Origin: an uncultured Gemmiger sp.
GTDB taxonomy: Bacteria > Bacillota > Clostridia > Oscillospirales > Ruminococcaceae
DNA: 41,081 nt
NCBI GenBank assembly: GCA_944388105.1
Contig: CALXHN010000012.1
Location: forward strand, 1-41,081
Reading direction: 5' to 3'
A model generated the notes under the pieces. That model was not told where the DNA came from and made no database searches. It worked only from the letters and a program-made list of their open reading frames with translations. Below are positions 16,062 to 24,298 of the stretch, in pieces. Every line of letters starts with the position of its first letter. Position 1 is the stretch's first letter. The position numbers and the translations under genes are program-made.

Positions 16062-16550
16062 TCACAGCACACGGCTGTAATACAGGCGGAACAGCAGATA
16101 CAGCACCGCAAACACCAGGATGCCCGCAAGACAGAAGGCGAACAGTACCGGCGCAAACAGTCCGGCTGCCAGCAGAATGAGGTACAGCACCAGGAACAGG
16201 ACAAAGGCGGCGGCCAGCGCGGCCTTTTCGTTGATGCGGCAGTTCCGCTCGTCGGTGATCTGGGTGAAGCGGCGGCGCAGGGCGGCGTCGTCCCGCAGCA
16301 GCCGTCCGGTGCGGAAGAACAGGATGCATCCCAGGGCGATCAGAGAGAACCCGGTGCCGGTGTAAAATCCGCTGAAAAAGGAAATATTTCTCTCTTCGCC
16401 CAAAAGGCGGGGCACCCCCAGCAGGGCAAACAGCACGGTGGCGGCGCCCAGCACCGGCAGCACCGCACAAAAAGGGCGCAGGGAACGCAGGCGGGCCCGG
16501 TACTCTTCCAGGCCGGCCGGATGCCCTTCCAAAAGCTGACAGATGATCAT
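16062..16550 (-). CDS. Four-helix membrane protein next to an XRE regulator
   Basis: This 162-residue protein has four predicted helices (about 27-50, 58-81, 109-131 and 132-157). A charged cytoplasmic stretch between the second and third holds [19 protein letters not shown], a motif I recall in small clostridial membrane proteins encoded with XRE regulators. The function is unknown. Its start overlaps the regulator stop (ATGA), and the CPBP protease follows after 30 bases. The trio probably forms one regulated membrane or stress module. Confidence 0.72.
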   Translation of the reverse strand: MIICQLLEGHPAGLEEYRARLRSLRPFCAVLPVLGAATVLFALLGVPRLLGEERNISFFSGFYTGTGFSLIALGCILFFRTGRLLRDDAALRRRFTQITDERNCRINEKAALAAAFVLFLVLYLILLAAGLFAPVLFAFCLAGILVFAVLYLLFRLYYSRVL

Positions 16551-16756
16551 AGCTCTCCCTCCAAATGGCTGAAATCGAAAACTTCTTCGATGGAAAGTCC
16601 AAAATAGTGGGCGATCTTGTATGCCAGTTCCAGGCTGGCCGTGTACCGTCCCACCTCAATGCTGGTGATGGTCTGCCGGGTCACGCCCACCGCGTCGGCC
16701 AGCTCCTGCTGGCTCATCCGTCGGGCTTTGCGCAGTTCGGGAATACGGGTCTTCAT
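16547..16756 (-). CDS. XRE family transcriptional regulator, short (Cro/CI type)
   Basis: This 69-residue protein is little more than one helix-turn-helix domain: [20 protein letters not shown], then [20 protein letters not shown] as the recognition helix region, and [12 protein letters not shown]. Such single-domain regulators usually repress their own operon together with a membrane partner. GGAAAGG lies about 12 bases before the ATG. Upstream are repeated TTTGCAAA-like sites around a near-consensus promoter, which makes autoregulation very likely. Confidence 0.93.
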   Translation of the reverse strand: MKTRIPELRKARRMSQQELADAVGVTRQTITSIEVGRYTASLELAYKIAHYFGLSIEEVFDFSHLEGEL

Positions 16757-16800
16757 GGGTCATCGCCTTTCCGGCCCGCGGGGCGAATGCCGCGGACTGA

Positions 16801-16871
16801 AATTGCAAAGTCTGCTTTGCAGTTTCAGTATAGCTTACTTTGCAAAAACTGTCAAGCATACTTTGCAAAAA
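16801..16871 (-). promoter_or_regulatory. Minus-strand promoter with repeated operator sites
   Basis: On the minus strand TTGACA (16855-16850), a 17-base spacer and TATACT (16832-16827) make a near-perfect promoter for the XRE operon. Two almost identical 16-base copies of GCWTACTTTGCAAAAA (plus strand, 16833-16848 and 16856-16871) flank the -35 box, 23 bases apart. A related inverted repeat, GCAAAG-TCTG-CTTTGC (16805-16820), covers the start region. These are good candidates for the sites of the XRE protein, which would then block its own promoter. The edge lies about 25 bases from the divergent lipoprotein promoter. Confidence 0.82.
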
Positions 16872-16893
16872 TGCCGGCGCACCCCGGCACGCA

Positions 16894-16922
16894 TTGCGGC
16901 AGGGGACGATTTGTGGTATACT
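16894..16922 (+). promoter_or_regulatory. Promoter of the lipoprotein/two-component unit
   Basis: TTGCGG (16894-16899) and TATACT (16917-16922) with a 17-base spacer, about 40 bases before the lipoprotein start. Confidence 0.6.
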
Positions 16923-16962
16923 GACCGTGTATATCCTGAAACGGCGGAAAGGAGGGGCGTCC

Positions 16963-18282
16963 ATGGTCCATACACCCGGAACGGCCGCGGCCGCCCTGGC
17001 GCTGGCCCTGTGTCTGACCGGCTGCAGTGTGCTTCCCGGCGGCGAGACCGAAAGCCTGCTGCGGGCTCCCCGTCTGTCGGGGCAGAGCAGCGCGGTGCAG
17101 AAGGCCCTGAACAGCTATCTGGACGGAGTGGCCACCCTGAAATATCCGGCCAGCGGCGATTTTCTCTCCCCCTTTCTGTTCGGCGACTGGGACGGTGACG
17201 GCACCCAGGAAGCCGCCGTTCTCTACACGGTGGAATCCGGCGGCTCCAATGTCTGGCTGGCCATCCTGGAACCCACCGATTCCGGCGGCTGGCGGGTATC
17301 CCAGCGCACCGAAGGTCTGTCCAGCGAGGTGGAAACGGTCAGCTACGCCCACCTGCGGGACGCGGATTCCCTGCAGCTGCTGGTGGGGTATGACAGTGCC
17401 CAGGGGGACCGCTACATGGTGGTCTACCTGTACAACAGCGACGAGACCCTGCAGACCGTCAACAAACAGAGCTACACCGACATGCTGGTGTCCGACGTCA
17501 CCGACGGCGGCGACGGTACCGAGGACCTGGTCCTGGCCCTGCCCACCGAGACCGAAAACGGCGGCATCAACCTGCAGCTGCTGACCTACACCGGCGGCGA
17601 TACCTTCCTGGCCGCCCAGACCCTGGCCGTGGGCGAAGGCTTTTACAGCGGCTGTGCGGGTCTGCATGCCGGGGTGGGGGAGGACGGCGCCTCCTATGTG
17701 GTGGTGGACGGCTGGACCGGATCGGCGTCCAGTCTGGCCTCCAGCATCATCATCTATGACGCCGAAAGCGGCTTCCTCAAGACGTATATGCCGCCGGGGG
17801 TCCCGGACCTGTACAGCGCCACCCAGCGCTATGACACCGACCTGCTGAGCATGGACGTGGACGGCAACGGCACCGTGGACATCCCCACCCAGGTCGCCGA
17901 CGGCGGCACCGTGCCGGAATCCCTGGCCAACCAGCTGCACTTCCTTTTGTGGAAAGATTACGCCACCGAGGAGGGCAGCAACAACATCTTCGGCGTGTAT
18001 GACAGTGAGCACCGGTTTTTCCTGCGCCTGCCGGAATCCATGCACGGCAATGTCTCCCTGAAATCCAACGCCGACGGCAGCGGCTGGATCATCGCCAACC
18101 TGGCGGGGGATGTCCAGTACTGCGAACTGCGGGTGATCGACCCGGCTGAAACCGACCTGCGCACCGACAAATACAGCCGGGTGGCCACCATCGGCAGCCA
18201 GCAGCTGCAGGCCCGCATCCTCACCGAATATTACGGCCTCACGTTGGAGGATATCCTGTCCGGCGTGACGGTCCTGCCCTGA
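16963..18282 (+). CDS. Lipoprotein with FG-GAP/VCBS-like repeats, upstream of a two-component system
   Basis: The ATG at 16963 follows AAAGGAGGGG; an extended frame from 16840 would bury the signal peptide. The 439-residue product has a lipoprotein signal ending in the lipobox LTGC (C21), so it is anchored on the outer face of the membrane. The mature part has repeats with calcium-loop-like sequences, GDWDGDGTQEAAVLY and MDVDGNGTVDIP, and others of weaker form (VTDGGDGTEDLVLAL). This fits a beta-propeller of FG-GAP/VCBS type. The function is not known. It sits 39 bases before the response regulator gene, so it may be a ligand-binding or signal-modifying partner of the histidine kinase. That is inference from position. 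Confidence 0.8.
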   Translation: MVHTPGTAAAALALALCLTGCSVLPGGETESLLRAPRLSGQSSAVQKALNSYLDGVATLKYPASGDFLSPFLFGDWDGDGTQEAAVLYTVESGGSNVWLAILEPTDSGGWRVSQRTEGLSSEVETVSYAHLRDADSLQLLVGYDSAQGDRYMVVYLYNSDETLQTVNKQSYTDMLVSDVTDGGDGTEDLVLALPTETENGGINLQLLTYTGGDTFLAAQTLAVGEGFYSGCAGLHAGVGEDGASYVVVDGWTGSASSLASSIIIYDAESGFLKTYMPPGVPDLYSATQRYDTDLLSMDVDGNGTVDIPTQVADGGTVPESLANQLHFLLWKDYATEEGSNNIFGVYDSEHRFFLRLPESMHGNVSLKSNADGSGWIIANLAGDVQYCELRVIDPAETDLRTDKYSRVATIGSQQLQARILTEYYGLTLEDILSGVTVLP

Positions 18283-18296
18283 ATTCCGTGGAATTC
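18281..18296. repeat. Near-perfect 16-base palindrome before the response regulator
   Basis: GAATTCCGTGGAATTC has two seven-base arms around GT and overlaps the last base pairs of the lipoprotein gene. It lies 25 bases before the response regulator start. It could be an operator, or chance. Confidence 0.35.
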
Positions 18297-18321
18297 CTTG
18301 TCATGGAAAGGAGTTATCTGT

Positions 18322-19023
18322 ATGAAACGAGTCCTGGTTGTGGAGGACGAAAACAGCATCCGGGAAATGGAAGTGCTGAACCTGCGCATGGCCGGATGGG
18401 AAGTGCTGGAAGCCCCCAGCGCCGAGCGCGCCCTGGAACTGCTGCACGCCAACCCGCCCTGTGACGCAGCCCTGCTGGACCTGATGCTTCCCGGCATGGA
18501 CGGCCTTTCCCTGTGCGAGACCATCCGCCGGGACGACCCCGATATCGGCATCATCATCGTCTCGGCCAAAGGGCAGGAGACCGACAAGATCCGGGGCCTT
18601 TCCATCGGTGCCGATGACTATATCACCAAGCCTTTCTCGGTGTCCGAGCTCATCGCCCGGGTGGAGGCCCTGGCCCGCCGGGTGCACCGCAATGCCGGCG
18701 ACAGCCGGGAAGGTTCCGGCCCCGACCAGCTGGTCAGCGGCAGCTTTGTGCTGGATGAGAAGAGCCGGGTGCTGTACAAGGCCGGCAAACCCATCGACCT
18801 GACCCAGGTGGAGTTCCAGATCATGGAGCTGTTTTTCCGCAATCCCGGCGCCGCCCTGGTGCGGGAAAAGATCCTGGAAGGGGTCTGGGGCAAGGGATAT
18901 TACGGGGACGTGAAGATCGTGGACGTGAACATCCGCCGTCTGCGCATGAAGATCGAGGATGAACCCAGCAGCCCCACCCACATCCTCACCGTATGGGGGT
19001 ACGGCTACCGCTGGAGCCCCTGA
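18322..19023 (+). CDS. OmpR/PhoB family response regulator
   Basis: This 233-residue regulator has a receiver domain with acidic pocket VVEDEN, phospho-acceptor D53 in LLDLMLPGMDG, S81 in the switch position and K103 in ITKPF. The C-terminal winged helix (about 140-233) has LTQVEFQIMELFF, the recognition stretch VDVNIRRLRMKI and the final VWGYGYRW. The ATG follows GGAAAGGAG. It forms a pair with the kinase 42 bases downstream and is probably activated by it. The targets are unknown; the palindrome just upstream and the lipoprotein gene are natural candidates. Confidence 0.95.
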   Translation: MKRVLVVEDENSIREMEVLNLRMAGWEVLEAPSAERALELLHANPPCDAALLDLMLPGMDGLSLCETIRRDDPDIGIIIVSAKGQETDKIRGLSIGADDYITKPFSVSELIARVEALARRVHRNAGDSREGSGPDQLVSGSFVLDEKSRVLYKAGKPIDLTQVEFQIMELFFRNPGAALVREKILEGVWGKGYYGDVKIVDVNIRRLRMKIEDEPSSPTHILTVWGYGYRWSP

Positions 19024-19065
19024 TATCCACACCCGCATGCACCGGAAGAAAGGGGGAACCCCCAC

Positions 19066-20508
19066 GTGCAAAGCATCACCAAGCGCTGGCTGCGGGGCAG
19101 CCTGCTTATCACGGTGCTGATCCTGGCCCTGGCCGAAGGGCTGTTCCTGTATTTCTGTTACCAGAACCTCTACGGCGGCATTGAGCGTGCCATGGAAAGC
19201 CGGTTCTCCACCTTCATCGGCCGGCTGCAGGCCACCGGCACCGCCGGCGACAGCGACAACAACGCCGCCAGCCGCGCCCAGTCCCTGCGCCGCACGGTGG
19301 AACAGTTTGAGGAAAAAGACAAGTTCGAGTTCATGCTGCTGGACCAGAACGGGGTGGTGCTGGCCACCTCCAGCGGCACCATCAACGAGAACCTTACCGA
19401 AGGGGTGGACTACTACCACGCCCTGGTCAGCCCGGACGGGGTGGGGCGGTCCATCTTCCGCACCCCGGACGGGGAGCGGGTCATGGCGGTCACCGCCCTG
19501 GTCCCCTATGACGCGGGCAACATCACCGCCATGCGTCTGGTCACCAGCCTGACTCTGGCCGACCGGCAATGGTGGAACACGGTGCTGCTTTCGGGGGGCA
19601 TCGTGCTGCTGGCCCTGGCCTTTGCCTTGTGGAGCGGGCTGTTCTTCATCCGGTCCATCGTCCGGCCCCTGGGCCAGGTGGAGGTCATCGCCAACCGCAT
19701 CGCCGGGGGAGACCTGCAGACCCGCCTGCCCGATACCCGCTACAACGACGAGATCGGCCGGCTGTGCCGCACCATCAACGAGATGGCGGAACACCTGACC
19801 GAGACCGAGCGGATGAAAAACGAATTCATCTCCTCGGTGAGCCATGAACTGCGCACCCCCCTGACTTCCATCAAGGGCTGGGTGGAGACCATCGCCAACC
19901 TGAAGGACCCCAGCGACGAAAACTACCGCAAGGGCCTGGAGGTCATCGGCGCCGAGACCGACCGCCTGTATGCCATGGTGGAGGAACTGCTGGACTTTTC
20001 CCGCCTGCAGAACGGCATCAAGCTGGACTGCCAGGTGCTGGACCTGGTGGCCGAAGCCACCGATGCCGCCCTCTTTGTGGAAGGGCGGATCCGGCAGGAA
20101 GGCCTGCGCCTGGTGTATGAGGAACCGCCCGAACCCTTCCCGGTGTGGGCGGACCCCGCCCGCCTGCGCCAGGTGTTCATCAATGTGCTGGACAATGCCA
20201 TCAAGTATTCGCCCCCCGGCGGGTCGGTCTTTCTCACCCTGACCCGGGGTCCGGCCACCGTCACCGTGTCGGTGCGGGACCAGGGCCGCGGCATCTCCCC
20301 CGAAGACCTGGAAAAAGTCAAGGTCAAGTTCTTCAAAGGCAAGAACGCGGTGCGCGGGTCGGGCATCGGTCTGGCGGTGGTGGATGCCATCGTCACCGCC
20401 CTGGGCGGCACCACCGACATCACCAGCACCCTGGGGCAGGGCACCACCGTGCTCATCACCCTGCCGCTGTACCGCTCCGGGCAGGAACACCTGCACGAAC
20501 CCATCTGA
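19066..20508 (+). CDS. Sensor histidine kinase, PhoR/WalK-like
   Basis: This 480-residue kinase starts at a GTG after AAAGGGGGAA. It has a first helix (about 13-33), an extracytoplasmic sensor region (about 34-168), a second helix (170-197), a HAMP domain (195-247), and the phospho-acceptor H260 in SSVSHELRTPLTSIKGW. The ATP-binding domain shows the N box NVLDNAIKYSPPGG, RDQGRGISPED and GSGIGLAVVDAIV. The sensor region has a PAS-like FEFMLLDQNGVVLATSSG, suggesting an extracytoplasmic PAS-type fold. Signal unknown. It is paired with the response regulator upstream. Confidence 0.95.
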   Translation: MQSITKRWLRGSLLITVLILALAEGLFLYFCYQNLYGGIERAMESRFSTFIGRLQATGTAGDSDNNAASRAQSLRRTVEQFEEKDKFEFMLLDQNGVVLATSSGTINENLTEGVDYYHALVSPDGVGRSIFRTPDGERVMAVTALVPYDAGNITAMRLVTSLTLADRQWWNTVLLSGGIVLLALAFALWSGLFFIRSIVRPLGQVEVIANRIAGGDLQTRLPDTRYNDEIGRLCRTINEMAEHLTETERMKNEFISSVSHELRTPLTSIKGWVETIANLKDPSDENYRKGLEVIGAETDRLYAMVEELLDFSRLQNGIKLDCQVLDLVAEATDAALFVEGRIRQEGLRLVYEEPPEPFPVWADPARLRQVFINVLDNAIKYSPPGGSVFLTLTRGPATVTVSVRDQGRGISPEDLEKVKVKFFKGKNAVRGSGIGLAVVDAIVTALGGTTDITSTLGQGTTVLITLPLYRSGQEHLHEPI

Positions 20509-20534
20509 AACCAACAAAGGAGACTCTTCGTCTT

Positions 20535-21491
20535 ATGCCGCAAGAATCGCGTCCCACCGAAAAATTCCGTACCAGTGTGGGCGGTCAGGCCCTCATGGAA
20601 GGTATCATGATGCGCGGCCCCAAAAAGATCTGCTGCGCCGTGCGCCGTCCGGACGGCACCATCGACCTCACCTTCGAGGAGGTGCACACCCACTGGTACA
20701 ACCGGGTGCCCCTGGTGCGCGGGGTCTGCAATATGGTGGAAAACCTGCGCAGCGGGTACAAGTACCTGATGCACAGCGCCGACATCGCCCTCACCGAGGA
20801 GGAACAGGAAGCCGAGCAGTCCCGTTTTGAAAAGTGGCTGGACGAACACACCGGCCCCGCCTTCCAGAACGCCCTCATGACCATCTCCGCCCTGCTGGGG
20901 GTGGTGCTGGCCCTGTTCCTGTTTCTGTATCTGCCCACCTTCCTCACCGGCCTGCTCTCCCAGGTACTGACCCTGGGCCGGTGGCCCCGGGTCATCATCG
21001 AAGCCGTCATCAAGCTGGCCCTGTTCCTGGGGTACATGTTCCTGTGCACCCGCACCAAGGAGATCCACCGGGTGTTTGCCTATCATGGCGCCGAACACAA
21101 GACCATCGCCTGTTACGAGGCCGGGGAGGCGCTGACGGTGGAAAACATCCGCCGCCATTCCCGCTTCCATCCCCGCTGCGGCACCAGCTTCCTGATCCTG
21201 GTACTGCTCATCAGCATTGTGCTGTACGCGGTGCTGCCCTGGACCAGCACCGGCCTGCGGGTGCTGTACAAACTGGCCATGCTGCCCCTGCTGGTGGCCA
21301 TCTCCTATGAGGTGCTGCGCTGGTCCGGGCGGTCCAATTCCTGGCTGGCCAGGGCCGTGGCGGTGCCGGGGCTGTGGCTGCAGCGGCTGACCACCTTTGA
21401 ACCGGAGGACGACATGATCGAGGTGGCCATCGCCGCCGTGACCCCCGTCCTGCCCGAGACCCCGGAGGAGGCCGCCTGGAATCGTGATTGA
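20535..21491 (+). CDS. DUF1385 family membrane protein
   Basis: This 318-residue protein carries the DUF1385 hallmarks: VGGQALMEGIMMRGP near the N-terminus, RVPLVRGVCNMVENL, then YHGAEHKTIACYEAGE and HSRFHPRCGTSFL. It has four or so hydrophobic segments (about 113-135, 150-172, 222-245, 250-270). Its histidines and cysteine suggest metal binding, but no biochemical role is established. Next to prmC is its usual home in Firmicutes. The ATG at 20535 lies after AAAGGAGA. An open frame continues far upstream through the kinase gene and is not real. It overlaps prmC by eight bases. Confidence 0.92.
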   Translation: MPQESRPTEKFRTSVGGQALMEGIMMRGPKKICCAVRRPDGTIDLTFEEVHTHWYNRVPLVRGVCNMVENLRSGYKYLMHSADIALTEEEQEAEQSRFEKWLDEHTGPAFQNALMTISALLGVVLALFLFLYLPTFLTGLLSQVLTLGRWPRVIIEAVIKLALFLGYMFLCTRTKEIHRVFAYHGAEHKTIACYEAGEALTVENIRRHSRFHPRCGTSFLILVLLISIVLYAVLPWTSTGLRVLYKLAMLPLLVAISYEVLRWSGRSNSWLARAVAVPGLWLQRLTTFEPEDDMIEVAIAAVTPVLPETPEEAAWNRD

Positions 21492-22419
21492 ACTGTCCCT
21501 GGCCGGTCTGGCCCCCCGGGATGCCCTGCGGGCGGTGCGCACCCGGCTGGAAGAAGCGGGTGTACCCGACGCCGCCTTTGATGCCCGGGAACTCTACCGT
21601 CTGGCGGTGGGGCGGGACCCCCGCCTGGATACCGCCCCGCTGCCGCCGGACAAGGCGGCTGCCCTGGCATCCTTCGCCGCCCGCCGTGCCGGACGGGAAC
21701 CGCTGCAGTATATTGCAGAGAGCTGGGATTTCCTGGACTTTACCCTGCGGGTGGGCCCCGGGGTCCTCTGTCCCCGGGCGGACACCGAGGTGGTCTGCGA
21801 GACCGCCGTGGACCTGCTGGGGAAAATGGCCGGTGCCGGCCCTGTGGTGCTGGACCTGTGCGCCGGAACCGGCTGTCTGGGGCTGGGCGTCCGGCGGTTC
21901 GTGCCCGATGCCCGGGTGACCTGCTGGGAGAAAAGCCCGGAAGCCCTGCCTTACCTGCGCCGCAATGCCCGGGAAGCTCTGCCCGGGGCGGAAGTGGCCG
22001 TGCACGAAGGGAATGTGCTCACCGGGTGGCGGGACCTGTCCCCCGGGAGTGTGGATCTCATCGTCAGCAATCCGCCCTACCTCACCGGGGCGGAGATGCA
22101 GGCTCTCATGCCCGAAACCGCCCGGGAACCGGCCATGGCCCTGGACGGCGGGGCGGACGGGCTGGTCTTTTACCGCTGCCTGACCGGGCCCTGGCAGAAG
22201 GTCCTGCGCCCCGGCGGCTGGCTGGTGATGGAGATCGGCTATGCACAGCGGCAGGCCGTGCTGGACCTGGGGGCCCGGAACGGCTGGGTCAACAGCGGCT
22301 GTCGGCAGGACTACGGCGGCAGCGACCGGGTCATCCTGCTGCAGAAGCCCGGAACAGACCCCGGATCCCCGGCCGGAGACACAACAAATAGTTGTAATCT
22401 GCGGCCGGACAGGGTATAA
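21484..22419 (+). CDS. prmC: Peptide chain release factor N5-glutamine methyltransferase
   Basis: PrmC methylates the glutamine of the GGQ motif in release factors using S-adenosylmethionine. The 311-residue protein (GTG start) has the N-terminal helical domain with REPLQYI, the SAM-binding LDLCAGTGCLGLG (about 122-134), and the substrate-binding NPPY (196-199). The N-terminal 90 residues read AGLAPRDALRAV as expected. The usual partner prfA is not adjacent in this window. The last codons contain the -10 box of the recA promoter. It overlaps the DUF1385 gene, so the pair is co-translated. Confidence 0.94.
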   Translation: MIELSLAGLAPRDALRAVRTRLEEAGVPDAAFDARELYRLAVGRDPRLDTAPLPPDKAAALASFAARRAGREPLQYIAESWDFLDFTLRVGPGVLCPRADTEVVCETAVDLLGKMAGAGPVVLDLCAGTGCLGLGVRRFVPDARVTCWEKSPEALPYLRRNAREALPGAEVAVHEGNVLTGWRDLSPGSVDLIVSNPPYLTGAEMQALMPETAREPAMALDGGADGLVFYRCLTGPWQKVLRPGGWLVMEIGYAQRQAVLDLGARNGWVNSGCRQDYGGSDRVILLQKPGTDPGSPAGDTTNSCNLRPDRV

Positions 22420-22420
22420 T
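22392..22420 (+). promoter_or_regulatory. recA promoter
   Basis: TTGTAA (22392-22397) and TATAAT (22415-22420), 17 bases apart, overlap the end of prmC. I found no clear GAAC-n4-GTTC-type LexA box nearby, so SOS control is not shown by the sequence. Confidence 0.78.
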
Positions 22421-22480
22421 AGGGGCATACAAACCATACCAAAGGCGGGGGAGCGATCCCCCTGAAAAGGAGAAAATACA

Positions 22481-23650
22481 ATGGCAGCCAAAAAAGAAAC
22501 CAAATCCACCGCCGCACCGGCCGGCGACAAGAAGGCCGCGCTGGAAACGGCCCTGGCCCAGATCGAAAAGCAGTTCGGCAAGGGCGCCGTCATGAAGCTG
22601 GGCGCCAATGTGACCATGCAGGTGGATGCCATCTCCACCGGCAGCCTGGGCCTGGATATGGCTCTGGGCATCGGCGGCGTGCCCCGCGGCCGTATCGTGG
22701 AGATCTACGGACCCGAATCTTCCGGCAAGACCACCCTGGCGCTGCAGGTGCTGGCCGAAGCCCAGCGCAACGGCGGCGAGGTGGCCTTCATCGACGTGGA
22801 ACACGCCCTGGATCCCACCTATGCCCGGGCCCTGGGGGTGGACATCGACAGCCTGTTGGTCAGCCAGCCGGACACCGGTGAGCAGGCCATGGAGATCTGC
22901 GAAGCCCTGGTCCGCTCCGGTGCCATCGACGCCATCGTGGTGGACTCGGTGGCTGCCATGGTCCCCAAAGCCGAGATCGAGGGCGAGATGGGCGATTCCC
23001 ACGTGGGCCTGCAGGCCCGCCTGATGAGTCAGGCCCTGCGCAAGCTCACCGGCATCATCGGCAAGACCAACACCGTCTGCATCTTCATCAACCAGCTGCG
23101 TGAAAAGGTGGGCGTGGTCTACGGCAGCCCCGAAGTCACCACCGGCGGCCGTGCCCTGAAGTATTATTCCTCGGTGCGGATCGATGTGCGCCGCATTGAA
23201 GGCCTGAAGGATTCCAACGGTTCCTTCATCGGCAACCGCACCCGCGCCAAGATCGTCAAGAACAAGGTGGCACCTCCCTTCCGGGAAGCCGAATTCGACA
23301 TCATGTTCGGCGAAGGCATCTCCAAGGTGGGTGAGATCATCGACCTGGGCGTCAAGCTGGGCATCGTGCAGAAGAGCGGCGCCTGGTTCAACTACGGGGA
23401 TGTGCGCCTGGGCCAGGGCCGGGACAACGCCAAGCAGTTCCTGAAAGACAACCCCGCCGTGGCCGAGGAGATCGAAAAGATCGTGCGGGAGAACGCTGAC
23501 CGGCTCATCGCCGCCGGCAAGAAGGGCACCGTCAAGCCCATCGAGAAGGTGGCCACTCCGGTGGCCGCTGCCCCTGCCGCCGAAGAAGCCCCCGCTGCCC
23601 CCAAGACCACCGGCAGCGAGGTGGACCTGGATATCATGGTTGACGACTGA
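22481..23650 (+). CDS. recA: Recombinase A
   Basis: RecA forms filaments on single-stranded DNA, carries out strand exchange and promotes LexA self-cleavage. The 389-residue protein has the Walker A loop GPESSGKTT (77-85), the catalytic [12 protein letters not shown], Walker [15 protein letters not shown], the L1/L2 loops near [20 protein letters not shown] and [15 protein letters not shown], and an acidic C-tail. The C-terminus carries an alanine- and proline-rich linker ([13 protein letters not shown]) before the acidic end. The ATG follows AAAAGGAG. Its stop overlaps the recX start. Confidence 0.99.
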   Translation: MAAKKETKSTAAPAGDKKAALETALAQIEKQFGKGAVMKLGANVTMQVDAISTGSLGLDMALGIGGVPRGRIVEIYGPESSGKTTLALQVLAEAQRNGGEVAFIDVEHALDPTYARALGVDIDSLLVSQPDTGEQAMEICEALVRSGAIDAIVVDSVAAMVPKAEIEGEMGDSHVGLQARLMSQALRKLTGIIGKTNTVCIFINQLREKVGVVYGSPEVTTGGRALKYYSSVRIDVRRIEGLKDSNGSFIGNRTRAKIVKNKVAPPFREAEFDIMFGEGISKVGEIIDLGVKLGIVQKSGAWFNYGDVRLGQGRDNAKQFLKDNPAVAEEIEKIVRENADRLIAAGKKGTVKPIEKVATPVAAAPAAEEAPAAPKTTGSEVDLDIMVDD

Positions 23651-24264
23651 TGCCGCAGCTGACACAGATTTCCGAGACCAAAAAGGGGCGGTATGCCCTG
23701 TTTTTTGACGGAGAGTTCGCCTTTTCCCTGGACGAAGGCACCTTTGCCGACGCCGGCCTGCACAAGGATGACGAGCTGGAATCCTGGCAGATCGAGGAAC
23801 TGCGCAAGAAAAGCGATACCCGCCGCGCCCTGGACAAGGCCATGGACCTGTTGGCTCTGCGGGACCATGCCGCCGGGGAACTGTACGACAAACTCTGCCG
23901 CAGGTTCGACCCCCACAGCGCCGCCGCCGCGGTGGCCAGGGCCGGGGAGCTGGGCCTGCTCAACGACGAGGACTTTGCCCGCCGTCGGGCCGCCGAACTG
24001 CTGCGCAAGCGCAAGAGCCGGCGGGAGATCCTCATGGACCTGAACAAGAAAGGCATCGACCGGGACACCGCCGCCGCGGTGGTGGAAGACCTGGGAGGCG
24101 AGGAAGAGGACCCCGATCTGGCCAGTGCCCGGGCCCTGGTACAGCGGCAGTATGCCGCCAAACTGGCCCAGGGCAAGGAACCCCAGGTGGCTGCCGCCCT
24201 GGCCCGCCGGGGCTTTTCCCACGGTGTCATCCGCACCGTCCTGCAGGAAGCCCGGGACGAATGA
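23650..24264 (+). CDS. recX: RecX regulatory protein
   Basis: RecX binds RecA filaments and limits their activity. The 204-residue protein is mostly helical, with the characteristic LLALRDHAAGELYDKL and GLLNDEDFARRRAAELL repeats followed by RRGFSHGVIRTVL. It begins with a beta strand region (KKGRYALFFDGEFAF), usual in Firmicutes. The start ATG shares a base with the recA stop (TGATG), which couples the two. 34 bases separate it from rimO. Confidence 0.93.
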   Translation: MPQLTQISETKKGRYALFFDGEFAFSLDEGTFADAGLHKDDELESWQIEELRKKSDTRRALDKAMDLLALRDHAAGELYDKLCRRFDPHSAAAAVARAGELGLLNDEDFARRRAAELLRKRKSRREILMDLNKKGIDRDTAAAVVEDLGGEEEDPDLASARALVQRQYAAKLAQGKEPQVAAALARRGFSHGVIRTVLQEARDE

Positions 24265-24298
24265 CCGCCCCTCATCACACAGATAAAAGGAAACCATC

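Noticed and set aside
22380..22480. LexA (SOS) box before recA
   Set aside because: I searched by eye for a GAAC-n4-GTTC-type palindrome and found none near the promoter.
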